A stretch of DNA of 64,000 nt from Hirsutella rhossiliensis (lineage: Eukaryota > Ascomycota > Sordariomycetes > Hypocreales > Ophiocordycipitaceae): the NCBI RefSeq assembly GCF_020360975.1, contig NW_025408667.1, positions 7,254,001 to 7,318,000 of the forward strand. Reading direction: 5' to 3'. The first letter of the stretch is position 1. Each line of letters starts with the position of its first letter. The translations under genes were made by a program, and so were the position numbers. Shown here one piece after another: positions 8,880 through 20,072 of the stretch. Below the pieces are notes generated by a model. The model ran no database searches. It worked only from the letters and a program-made list of their open reading frames with translations, and was not told the DNA's origin.

Positions 8880-11800
8880 CCTTACCCGTCGCCGCCCTTA
8901 TAGATAAGGGCTGCTAGTACTACGCTATAGTTAATAAGGCGCTTATATAAGAGATATAAGTGCCGGTAGAAAAGATCGCCCTAAGGCGAGTAAAGGGCGC
9001 CTTAAGCGTAATAGAGGGTATAGTAATTAAGGGCATTATATAGCTAGCTATAAAGGTCGACGGTTACCGTAAGCTTATCGTAGCCTATATAATCCCTTAA
9101 CTAGAGTTTCCCTTAATCCTTAGGAAACCCTAGTTATTATATATAGAGTTATACTTAGTTCTATACTAAAAGAAGCTATAGTTTAGGCCTATATAATAGT
9201 AGGTCCGCTACGATAACGGTTCTATAGGCGTAGGACTAAGCGTACGAGCTTTATACTTAGTATAAGAAGTCCTTGCCTCTATCTTTATAGGAACCGTATA
9301 ACGGTTAAAGCGGGAGGAAGGCTAGGCAGCGGCTAACGTAGCGGTCTACGTAGTTAGCTTAGCGGATATTAATAAGGCCCTTTAGGCGAAGAAGCTAAAG
9401 TCGCCCTCTAAGCTATAGTAGTAGATACTAAAGCGCTTTTATAACCTCTTACTACTATTTAAGTCCTAGGAAGCGGATAAGCTTAACCTATATAAGCTAG
9501 GGGTAGACTATAAGATTATACTCTATATTAATAAAAAGGGGTAAGAACTACCTATACTATTTAGACCGCTATATAGTATATTATACGCGGAGCTACTAGT
9601 ATTAAAAAAGACGCTAAGGGACCTCCTAGATAAGGGTTTTATTTAAGTAAGTAGCTTTAAAGTAAGAGCGCCGGTCCTATTTATACGTAAACTAAGGGGC
9701 GGGATATAGTTTTATTATAACTATAGGGCTCTAAACGTAATTATAAGGCTAGACCGCTACCCTTTACCCTTAATCTTAGATACGCTTTATAACCTTTTAA
9801 AGGCGAAGTAGTTTATAAAGCTAGATATAAAATAGGCGTTCTATAAGGTATAGATCTTAGAGGGTAACGAGTAGAAGACGGCGTTCTATATACGCTATAG
9901 CTTATTTAAGTAGCTTATAACGCCCTTCGGCCTCTTAGGAGCGCCCGCTACCTTCTAGCGTTATATTAATAACGTACTTTAAGACTTCCTTAATAAGTTC
10001 GCCTTTATATATATAGATAATATCCTTATCTATATAAGCGGCTCTTATAAGGACTATATATAGAAAGTATAGAGGGTCTTAGAGCGCCTCTAACTTTATA
10101 AGCTCTACCTTAACTTAGATAAGTACGAATTTAAGGTTAAGAGGGTTAAGTACCTAGGCTTTATTATCTACGCTAGCGTAGGTATATAGGTAGATCCTAT
10201 AAAGATCTAGGCGATTTAGGACTAAGCTGCCCTAACTATATAAATAGGTATACGGAGCTTCCTTAGGTTTATAAACTATTATAGGATATTTATTAAGGGC
10301 TTCTCTTATATTATAATACCCTTAAACGAGATTACTAGGAAGTAGACCGCTTTTCGCTAAGGGCCTATATAGGAAGGAGCGTTCTATACGCTTAAGGACC
10401 TATTCTCTTAAGCCCTAGTACTACTTTAGTAGGACTTTAACTAGTCTACGTTAGTTAAAGCGGACTATAGCGGCTAGGCACTTAAAGGAACGCTCTTTTA
10501 AGAGGTAGATAGGCGGAAGTAACTAATAGCGTTCTACTCCTATAAGCTAACCTTAGTAGAGCGGAATTATACTATTTATAATAAAGAGATACTAGCGATT
10601 ATTAGCTACCTTAAGTAATAGTAAGTAGAGCTCTAGAGCTATAAGAGCTTTAAGGTTCTTATAAACTATAGGAACCTTAAGTACTTTATAACTCGCTAGT
10701 ACCTCTTAGAGCGGTAAGCCCGCTAAGCGGAGTATCTCTTATACTTTAACTTCTTAATTAAGTACTAGCTAGGGTAGGACTCTATAGTCCTAGATACGCT
10801 TTCTTAAAGGGATTAAGACTAGCTAACGGGAGCGGATATTAAGGCCTAGGATCTATAGCTTATCCTATAAGAAGCGCTACGGACTTATATAGGAGCTTCC
10901 TTAGTAAGGGAAGGCGCGGCGCTAACGGATAAGCCTTCCCTTATACCTTTGCCTTAGCCTAGCGAGGAGGGATAGACCGGCCTAGGGGCGCGTATAGCGC
11001 GGGTGTTTTAAGATAAGGTCCTTTAGCGCTTATAGGATAGGATATCGTCCCTAGACTATACCTATAAGAGCGTACGCTATACTATTAAGTCCGGCGCTCG
11101 ATACCTTAATCTAAAGCTAAAGCTAAAGGTATAAGTAGCCGACTATTATATCGACCTACGGGGGCACTTATATTAGCGGGGGAGACTATAGGTACCGGGC
11201 GCGCTATATACTATAGAAGCTAGGGAGAAGGATAGACCGCCGGAGCTAGATAAATAAAACGAGCTCTAAGGGAAGCTAGTCTAGCTCGTCTATAACTTTA
11301 GTATTATAGGCTACCTAAGTAGGTAGGGCATAGTAGTAGGCCTTATAAGGGATTTCTACTAGCCCCTCCTATAGTACTACGTTTACCGCTTCCTCTATAA
11401 CTATAATATTTATAGCTATATTAAGATTTAAAGGGTATAGCTTAAGGGGCTACTTAAGTAGCTTTTAATACCCGACCGGTTTTATATATATATATAGATA
11501 GACTTTATAACGGACCTCCTACTTATAAAGGGCGGTAACTACTATATATAGGTAATTAAGGACCGACTTAGTAAGTCTATAGTATTAAAGCTAATACTGT
11601 CTATAGATATAGAGTCCTATATAGAGCGCTTCTTATAGTACTAGGCCCGCTTATATAGCTAGCTAGCCTTTATTATAAGCAATAAGGGATCGAATTAAAC
11701 TAGCCGCTTTTAGTAGTACCTATACTAGCTACTTTAGATTATATAGCTACTTAGTATAGTATATTACCTATAGACTAATAGAGGGCTTAAGAGGGTTAAC

Positions 11801-12600
11801 TAAGAGGCGTAGGCTTACTTATAGGCCGTCGTAGCCTATAATTAAGTAGACTAAGACCGTTAGCTCCCCGCGGCTTAACTTATATTAAATAGTAAACTAT
11901 ATACCTTTATTAAGATAGCCCCTTTTTTTATAATATATAGCTTTAAACTACCCTTACTAGTTCTCTTTACTATAGATATAATAGCGGAGTAGTATAGTAA
12001 TTTATTACTAGAGGGCCGCGCCTCTACGTTTATATAAAAGCTATAAGAGACTATAGATTATTACTAATCCGCGATAGCCGCTATAGTATAAGATTAAGAG
12101 CAGCACGCTAATAAGACTAAGGCCCTAGTAAATAAGTTTATGGTAAGAGATAAGGTATAGCTAGACCTCCGTAACTATAGGTCGGCACGGCTAAAGAAGA
12201 AGCTTAACTAGCTATACGCGAAGTTTATAGTATAAAGGGTTATTAGCCTATAAGTTATAGAGCTTAATAGTCTCTTAATAGGGGTCTATAATAAGATTAA
12301 TATAGACCTCCTTTATAAAGCTTCCTTTAACCCGCTACCTAGATAAAAAGTAGCGGACGCTTAACCGCTTATAATTAAGGTAAAGGGAGAGGATAAGTTT
12401 AAGGTCGAAGAGATATAGGCCGCGTGCTAGAAAAAGGTCGGTAGGGGGAAACGCTAGGAGGTCCTTATTAAGTAGCGCGGGTATCTCGACCTTATATAGG
12501 AACCTATATATAAGTTTATAAGAACTATAGCCCTCGATAAGTTTAAAGCTTTATTTAGAATAGTAAATAAGAATAATAGACTAGTGGACTACTAATAGTA
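8880..12600 (+). pseudogene. Gypsy-A pol (protease-RT-RNase H-integrase-chromodomain)
   Basis: Protease start ALIDKGC at about 8894-8914: the catalytic triplet reads D-K-G instead of D-T/S-G. RT has the NYRALN and DRYPL blocks near 9720-9770 and the catalytic box reads YIDN (about 10010), a RIP product of YIDD because the second GAT follows a T. RNase H lies near 10440-10640 and the integrase core at 11480-11700. A chromodomain with VLIKWRGYLDL-like text lies near 12460 (Trp codon RIPed). The chromodomain would target integration to heterochromatin. Dozens of TAA/TAG stops, all compatible with RIP. Confidence 0.88.
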
Positions 12601-12979
12601 GCTTAAGCTAGGACTATAAAGTAGGTATAGCGGAGGGGGCAGTTATAGTAATATAAGTAATATAAGCGTAATAGTATAAGTAGAGATAAAAATAGCGTTT
12701 ATTATAAAGCGGAGCCCTTAAACTACCTAGGCCTATTCCTTATCATTATTATTATTATTATCTTTATTATCGTCGTCCTTATTAGCCTCCTCTTTCTTAT
12801 TAACGGCGGCGGCGGTCTCTAAGGCGCTAAGGCGGCCCTCTAAGCCTATAAGCTAGTTAGCGGCGGCGGTGGCTTTAAGGGTAAAGGGGCGGCGGCTAGC
12901 GGCGGCGGTAAGGGTAGCGGCGGTAGCGGAGGCGGGCATAGCTAAGGGGACCGCCGATAGGGCGACGGAGGTAGTATCC

Positions 12980-13033
12980 CTAGCGCCGGGTACGTTAGAG
13001 GCGGAAATAAGGGAGCGGAGGAGTAAGACTTAC
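12980..13033 (-). other. Intron 2 of Gypsy-A antisense gene (54 nt)
   Basis: Minus-strand donor GTAAGT (13028-13033), branch TCTAAC, acceptor GCTAG. Because 54 is a multiple of 3 the frame also reads through here. In Gypsy-C the intron is 55 nt and does not. Confidence 0.78.
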
Positions 13034-13326
13034 TTAGGTATAAGGCCCTATCGCTTAAGGGCGCGGAGGTTACGGTAGGCAGCGGCGGCGGCGGTAAGGC
13101 GCTTCTTAGTAGCCCCCCGCGCCTACCTATATAAGCCGGCCTTCTAAGCCGACGCCGTAGCGAGTAGGATAGGAGGCGCCGCCTTATAGGCGCGGCCGGC
13201 TCGCGCGTACTAGTAGTAGCTACCGCCGCGGCGGCGCCCGGCCTAGTCGGAGTAGTCGAGCTCCTATAATATATAACGTATATAGGGGGCTAAGCGGGCG
13301 GCGCCGGCTTATACTTAGCGCTTATA

Positions 13327-13379
13327 CTATAAGAGGTTAGCGGATAATATCTATTACGCTTACTTAACTATAGACTTAC
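13327..13379 (-). other. Intron 1 of Gypsy-A antisense gene (53 nt)
   Basis: Minus-strand donor GTAAGT (13374-13379), branch point GCTAAC, acceptor TATAG. Same position and length as intron 1 of Gypsy-C. Phase 0, joins ...P to YKR. Confidence 0.8.
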
Positions 13380-13845
13380 GGGGGTAGCGGAAATAGAGGC
13401 GGGGGCCGAGGGGCTAGGCGTTATAGGTAGCGGCGGGGACGGCGTCGTTACCTTAAGGGGCGACGTAAGAGCGAATAACGTAGTAGAGGCGGCGGCGGCG
13501 GCGGTAGGAGCGGTAGTAGCGGCGCGGGTAGGAGCGGCGGCAGCGGCGGAGTCGTCGTTAGCCACGGCTAGCGCGGCGTCGACGAACGACTCTATACGCT
13601 CTGAGAAGGAGGAGGTAAGAGAGGGAGAGGCGGATATATCTATCGCGGAAGTTAGTATAACGGAATACGGCCTCCTACTCTATAAGGCGTAGAACTTATT
13701 AGTTAAAGTTATTATTATTATTAAGGCTATTATTACTACTACCGCTATTACTATAAGTATACGTTAATAAAGCGGCCTATATAACTAAGAATAGACTAAT
13801 ACCTTAAGTAGAGTAGAACTTACTTATTAATACTACTATTATAGT

Positions 13846-13899
13846 TAAAGAAGAGAGAGAAGGAAAGGAAGGGGGAAGAGAGGGATACTACTTTATATA
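13846..13899 (-). promoter_or_regulatory. Promoter of Gypsy-A antisense gene (TATA box and pyrimidine tract)
   Basis: On the minus strand TATATAAAG (13891-13899) is followed by a pyrimidine tract of about 40 nt (13846-13885), the usual fungal core-promoter arrangement, about 139 nt upstream of the proposed start. The same TATA and tract occur in Gypsy-C. Confidence 0.7.
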
Positions 13900-14202
13900 C
13901 CCCTTAGTAAAGGATACTACTTAAGGTAGAGGGGATAGGCAACCTAAGGCTTATATAGGTCTAAACTAGCCGCCGGCTACTTAAAAGCGTATATAATAGG
14001 TTACGCCTTTATTTAAACGGCTAGCCGGCTAATAAGTATAGAGCTAGGTCCTAGCTACCTAAGCTAACGGGCGTAGGGATAATAGGGCTAGTAGGGCTAG
14101 CCCTATTAATAGGAAAGGGTAAGGAAGAGCCCGCGGTATAGGCCTAATTATATAGGAGCCGTTAATAGGGCAGCGCTATACTATACTTAAAGAAGGGTAT
14201 TA

Positions 14203-14389
14203 TATAAGAGTCTTTAACTATTATAGGTAATAAGCTTAGGCCGCGGCCTAAGCTATATAGTTATATATAGAGGGCCGGATCCTATAAGTATAAGGGCGGG
14301 CTAGCTATATATAAAAGAGCTCTATATAGCTTATTAATATTATCCTATAAACGGTACTTATATATACGCCTTTACTTACTCTATAATAT
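14203..14389 (+). repeat. 3' LTR of Gypsy-A
   Basis: Begins TATAAGAGTC (RIPed TGTAAGAGTC) after a purine-rich tract (aaagaagggtatta, the polypurine tract) and ends against the Copia LTR at 14390. Its length, 187 bp, compares with 189 bp in Gypsy-C. It contains a 20-bp perfect palindrome at 14234-14253 centred on GCCGCGGC. Confidence 0.82.
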
Positions 14390-14601
14390 TAGCTAGTATT
14401 CTAAGCTAGCTCTATTCCTTCGATTCCTAATTATATAATAACCGGTAACCCGTTTAATATATAATAATATATAAAATAACGAGCAATTCTTACTCTATAA
14501 GATAAGATTTTATTTATAATTAATATACTACTTATTAGCTTATATAATTAGGAGAGTATATTATAGCTACTTTATTTATAGTAGGAACACCGTTCCTTAT
14601 A
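14390..14601 (-). repeat. Copia-1 LTR (left, 3' LTR)
   Basis: Matches 19861-20072 over its length with a few transitions. In element orientation it starts TATAAGGAAC, with the near-palindrome AGGAACGGTGTTCCT, and ends GCTAGCTA. The TG...CA termini are RIPed to TA...TA. Confidence 0.92.
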
Positions 14602-14949
14602 GCCTCCCTTAAAGAGTAGATTTATATACTCTTTACTAATTTATTTATAGTAGTATATATATAAGTAAAACCTAATATAGGAAAACTATTCTTATACCTT
14701 AATAGGATATATAAAAACCTATTCTTTCTTAGGAAAAAAAATCCTTAGGTATATACTAATAGAAAAACCTATAGTAGGAAAAATCTATAGTTATAATAAT
14801 TATTTATAGGATAACCTTATATAAGGTAAAACCTATTATTACTAGGAAAATCTTAATAGATAAAAACCTAGTAAATATTTCTCTAGGAAACCTAAAAAAG
14901 GAAAAACCTAATAGGGGAAAGATATAGAAAGTATAAGAAATATCTAAAA

Positions 14950-17900
14950 CCCCCTTTTAATTGCTTAGGAACTTATATTAAGGATAGACCGTTTCTAAAT
15001 TTATAAAGTAATCTAGGTCTTAATTCCTTCGTAAAAATATTAGCTATATTATCTTTTAATTTAATATAAAAAACTTTAATTTCCCCTTCTCTTATAATAG
15101 TTCTAGTATAGTAATAAGCTAATCTTATATACTTAGACCTTTTATAAAATTCCGGATTTTCTATTAATTTAATAGTAGTAGTATTATCCGTTAAAATAGG
15201 AGGTATAGTATTAAGAATCTTAATAAATAGATCCTTAGTAATATTTTTAAAAAGTATATTTAAATAAATAGCTTCTTTATTTGCCTCCCTAAGGCTAATA
15301 TACTCTACTTTATAGGTAGAAAGGGCAATAGCTTTCTACTTAAAGTAAGCCTAGCTTATTATATTATTATATATATAAAAATAGTAACCGGAAAAGGATT
15401 TTCCGTCCGTTAAATCTAACGCCTAGCTAGAGTTAGTAAAACCCTTTATATATAGATAGGTAAAAGGGATATTATAATTATATTTAATCTTTAGGCTAGG
15501 GAATTTATTTAAATATTTCTAAATTATATTTAAAGCCTTAAAATACGTTTAGTCGGGCTTAGCATGAATCTAGCATAGGAAATTATAGAATATAAGATAT
15601 CTAGCCTAGTAAATAAGGCTAAGTATAATAGAGATCCTATTTCTTTTAAAATTATAATATATCTTCCTTAGAAGGTAATTCCTTTGCTTTTATAAGCTTA
15701 AAGCCTACTATAGCAGGTAAATTCAAGTTCCTAAACCTTCTTTATTAAATTCCTTTAATTTATTTAAGGTATAATTTTCTTAGGATATATATAGCTCTTT
15801 ATTTTCTCGGTTTATTATAATATTTAGACCTAAGAAGTCTTTTATATCTCCTAAGATAGTAAAATCTAGGAATTTAGATAATTCTTTAAATAATCTTTCT
15901 TCTATTATAGATTTAAAGGGCCCTACTATAAGAAAGTCGTCGACGTAAATTACTAAGGCTATACTATAGTCCTTATTTATAAATACTCCTTTATATATTA
16001 AAAGAGGAAGAAATCCGAGATTATTTAGTATAATTTTTAAATAATTATACTAAAGCTTAGGACTTTATTTTAGGCTATATAATACTTTCTTTAGCTTTGC
16101 TTTAATTAGACCGGTTTTATATAGGTCTAGGAATTTAGTTAATTTGATTCCTTTAGCTCTATAAGCTAATCTATATTTTAAATAATATTCTTTAAGAGCG
16201 TATTCTTTATAGCCTATAGGAAGATCGATATATACTTCGCTATCTATATCGGTATATATAAAGGCATTTATTATATCTATTTATTAAGCTTTAAATTTAT
16301 AGATAATAGCTAAAATAAGTAGAATTCTAATAGATTTAGGTCTAGCTATAGTCGAGAAGGTATCTAGGAAATCTAAGCTATAGATCTACTTAAATCCCTA
16401 TATTACGAAACGGGCTTTATATTTTATTATATTATTTTAACTATCCTTCTTAATAGTATAGACCTAGCGGCCTCCTATAGCCTCCCTATCTTTAAGGAGG
16501 TAGGAAAATTCCTAAGTTTTATATTTAATTAGCTAGATAATTTCCTTAATTATAGTATCTTTCTAAAATGCTATTTTAGGGCTATTTATTGCCTATTTAT
16601 AGGTCTTTAGAATCTTTAGATCTTAATTTTCTATACTAGCTAGAATTAACTCTATAAAATCGTAGTTTAGAAATAAATTAACGTTAGGGTATTCGATATA
16701 GTTAAAATCGAACCCTTCTAGCTTCTTAGGTAATTCTACTACTATTTTACTAGTAGTAAGAATAGGATCGTTATATAGAGACTCTTCTTCTATAGAGGGC
16801 GAGGGACTTTTATCTCTAAGTTCTTTAGTAGCTTCCTCTATAAGGATATAGCTTTCTAGCTTATCTTTATTCGGAATAAAATTAAAATTAAAGGTATTAT
16901 TACTACTAGAGATTTCTAGAATTTTTATAAATTTATTTTCTAGTATAGTAATATCTTTAAAGATAGTAGTCTTTCTCTTAGAAAAATCCTAGATTTTATA
17001 TATATTTTCTAAATAGCTTACTATTATTCCCTTAAAAGCTCTATTATCTAGCTTATCTTTAGGGTCTTTATTCTTATAATATATAAGGCTTCTAAAGGTC
17101 TTAATTTTATTTAAGGTCTCGAAGGGTAGTATTATATTATCCCTCTTTTCTATAGGACTTTTAAATCCTATCGTAGAATACGGTAATCTATTATATAAAT
17201 AAGTAGCTATTAAAACAGCTTCTCCCTATAGATATTTAGGAAGCCTAGCAGTAAATAAAAGAGCTCGTACTTTTTCTAATATAGTACGATTTATTCTTTT
17301 TATTCTACTATTAGATTCCGGCGTCCTAGGAGGACTAGAATTAAAGGTAATTCCTTCTTTTTTATAGTAGAGCTTTATTTTATATATAAATTCTTTAGTA
17401 TTATTAGAAAATGCTTCTCTAATCCTAGTATTTTTAGGGTTATTTTCTATTTTTAAATTCTAGGAACCTATCTAGAGCTTCTCCCTTTTTTCGAAGAAGG
17501 TATATTTCTAGATATCAGGTTCCTACGTCTAGGAAAGAGATATAATAGTAATATTTATTATAAGTAAGCACTTTAATTAGCCCCTAAATATCTAATACTA
17601 TTTTTTCTAAATAAGAATAAGACTTATATAAAGGTTATTTATTAACCTTATTTATTACTTTAGCTCTAATATATATTTCGTATTGCCTTATTTTATTTTC
17701 CTCTTTTAAAGGTATTTTTATATCCTTATTATATCTTTTTAATATTTCTAAAATAGCCCTACTATTTATATGCCCTAAGCGTAAGTGCTAAGTATAAAAA
17801 TCTATATCCTTTACTTTTAAAGACGTAATAAGGATTAATTGGCTTTTTAATAAAGGTTCTATAAGAATATAATATAATTTATTTCTAAGAAATCCTTTAG

Positions 17901-19700
17901 TAAGGACCTTAGCCTTATTATCTAATAAAAGGACTTTATTTCCTCCTATTAAGGCATAGGTATTATTAAAATAAGATTAGGATAGTATATTTACCCCTAA
18001 TTCGGGTATATAAAAGTAGTCTTAAAGGATATACCTTTTTCTACTATATAGGAACTTAAATACTAAGTCCCCCTTTCCTTTTATTAATATAAAGGAAGCT
18101 TTTCCCTAGTAAACTTTAGACTTAATTTCTTTATAGTTAATAAGGAAATTCTTATTAGATACTATATACCTAGTAGCTCTAGTATTATAGATAAAATTAA
18201 AGATCCTTTTATTCTTATAACTAGGAAATCCTCCTTCTCTTACCTTTAAGACTAATTCCTTTATTCTAGGAATCAAGGCTTTTAGAGGTCCTAAAAGAGA
18301 GTCTTTATTAGCTTTTACTATAGGGGTATTTATAGAGGTTAAAATTACCTTTAAATCCTTAAACGTTTATATAGGGGTCGGAGCCCTAGAAAGGTCTATA
18401 AGGTCAATATCTAGGTCTATATTTTCTTACGAAGCTATATTTAAGACCTTCGTCTAAATCGGACTCTAGCTCTATAATTTAAGCCTTCCTTCTTTTATTA
18501 GTAGTAGAAATACTATTAAAAAGGGATTTCTTCCTAGAAGAAGAAGATAAAGAAGAAGATTTTCTCTTCTTAGAAATTCGAGTCTTATTATCCTTCTTTC
18601 CTTTATTTAAAACCTAATAAGCAGGAGCCTTATTCGGGTATAATTTATAGTAATTTACTATAAAATGCCCTGGTTTTTTACATTCCTTATAATAAGGAGT
18701 ATCTATAGAATTTCTATAGGATTTCTAAGGCTTCCTTTATATTAGGAAGGCTTTCTCCGAAGATTTATCTATATCCTCTATTCTTCTAGCTTCGTCTAAA
18801 AGACTAGCTATTAGGGATTTAAGGGTAAACGCCGTAGAATTATACCTAAGGCTCTACGTAATATTTATAATATAGCTTCTAAATTCCTTATTAAGGCAAT
18901 TAAGAATCCATGCTATAAGGATAACTTCTAGAATTTCTATCTTATAGGATTTTAAATCCTCGTAGATTTCTTTTACCTTATAAAGGTATTTCTCTAAATT
19001 AAAGCCCGAGGGACTAAGATTAAAGAGCTGCTTTATAAGCAAATAATTCGACGAGAAATTCGACGGATTATATAGCTTTATAAGCTTATCCTAAGCAGCT
19101 TTAGTATTTATTAAATGCTTAATTTATATTAAAGGGCTATCTTTAACTTAAAGAAAAATCTAGGATAAAGCTTCTATAGTCTTTATATAATTTTCTTACT
19201 CTAAGGTAGCGATAAGCTATTCCTTAGTAAGGATAGCTCTTATCCTCGTAGTCTAAAGAGTATAATTTAAATTTCCCTTAAGTCTAAAGAATTTATATTC
19301 TTTTTATCTACCTATTTTATATAAATTCGGTATTATTTCGTTTATAGGGATCGAGAAGTCTAGGCGGGAGTTTAAGAGCGTAGGAAGGTAGAAAAAGTCG
19401 TTAGGAGGATTTTTAAAAGGAATTTTAATCGGGTATTTCGACAAGGAATTTTAAAGGTATAAGTTAATTTCCCGGCTTAAAAGGAGTAAGCTAGGCTTAT
19501 AACCTCTAAAGGTATATAAGCAAAAGCGGAATTTTAGGAAATTAAGGAATTACGTAAGACTATATAATAGAGGGGAAGAAGGAGTATAAGGTAGGATTTT
19601 CAACGGAATTTATTAGTAGTATATTAGTATATAGAAGAGGTGTTAAAGTTAATAATTCTTAATCTATCTACTAGCGGACATGCTGTCTTATATAGATAAT
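14950..19700 (-). pseudogene. Copia-1 gag-pol
   Basis: Gag: an open 62-codon piece at 18854-19042 matches the Copia gag helical core, and a knuckle near 18660-18700 reads Y-x2-C-KKPGHF-x3-Y (RIPed CCHC). Integrase: HLRLGHIN-type zinc-finger block near 17780. RT: the IYVDDFLIVG block near 15940 is intact. RNase H ends with a DNIA..F.KELRPRLLYKF-like block near 15000. Domain order gag-integrase-RT-RNase H is diagnostic of Copia. The many TAA/TAG stops agree with RIP. Confidence 0.88.
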
Positions 19701-19860
19701 TATAGCTAAACGGAAGAACCTTTCGGGACTAGATTTAGGCTACCGTATAGCCCTAAGACTAGGAAATTCCGTGATATCTCGAGTAAATCTAGAAGTGTCT
19801 TAGTTCTACTAATATTCGTGTTTAGAGGAGGTTAGTCGTACTAGTATTCTTAAGAGGTCT

Positions 19861-20072
19861 TAGCTAGCATTCTAAGCTAGCTCTATTCCTTCGATTCCCG
19901 ATTATACGATAACCGGCAACCCGTTTAATATATAATAATATATAAAATAACGAGCGATTCTTACTCTATAGGATAAGATTTTATCTATAATTAATATACT
20001 ACTTATTAGCTTATATAATTAGGAGAGTATATTATAGCTGCTTTATTTATAGTAGGAACACCGTTCCTTATA
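19861..20072 (-). repeat. Copia-1 LTR (right, 5' LTR)
   Basis: Partner of 14390-14601. Keeps a few more CpA/TpG sites (for example agctagcat and ggcaacc) than the left copy. Confidence 0.92.

Larger units (their letters stand above)
12720..13760 (-). pseudogene. Antisense accessory gene of Gypsy-A, two introns
   Basis: Runs opposite to pol and converges with its 3' end. Probable start at 13758-13760 (ATA, RIPed ATG or the first of several Thr/Met codons). Exon 1 is Ser/Ala/Pro/Thr-rich, with FSERIESFVDAA near 13600 and an Ala-rich stretch. Intron 1 is 13327-13379 (53 nt). Exon 2 starts YKR and carries a basic, Ala-rich region (KKRLTAAAAAY). Intron 2 is 12980-13033 (54 nt). Exon 3 has an Ala-rich run, a heptad-like LEGRLSALE segment (probable coiled coil) and an acidic Asp/Asn tail. 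The same architecture occurs in Gypsy-C and Gypsy-B. Protein function unknown; the end is uncertain because all stops are RIP-ambiguous. Confidence 0.75.
8712..14389 (+). mobile_element. Gypsy-A: chromodomain Ty3/Gypsy, 5'-truncated, with antisense gene
   Basis: Plus-strand element lacking its 5' LTR and gag; it begins shortly before the protease. Order: protease (~8880), RT (~9620-10220), RNase H (~10430-10800), integrase (~11290-11960), chromodomain (~12420-12520). Then come an antisense gene (12720-13760, minus), a polypurine tract and the 3' LTR (14203-14389). It is the same subfamily as Gypsy-C (51073-58030) and a relative of Gypsy-B. Fully RIPed. Confidence 0.9.
14390..20072 (-). mobile_element. 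Copia-1: Ty1/Copia retrotransposon with paired LTRs
   Basis: Two near-identical 212-bp LTRs (14390-14601 and 19861-20072) enclose a minus-strand gag-pol. Right to left: gag with CCHC (~18650-18700), integrase (~17800 zinc-finger region), RT with intact YVDD (15936-15947), RNase H ending near 14970. I could not find a matching 5-bp duplication: the flanks read aatat and atagg. RIPed, but several Gln-poor stretches remain open. Confidence 0.92.

Noticed and set aside
9990..10035. YIDN, YLNN and FLNN boxes as natural catalytic variants of RT
   Set aside because: GATGAT to GATAAT is exactly a TpG-to-TpA RIP change; ancestral YxDD is the simpler reading.
12869..13078. Plus-strand Ala/Arg-rich ORF in Gypsy-A
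   Set aside because: Complement of the antisense gene's exons 2-3 and intron 2; open only because the stretch is GC-rich and poor in CpA/TpG.
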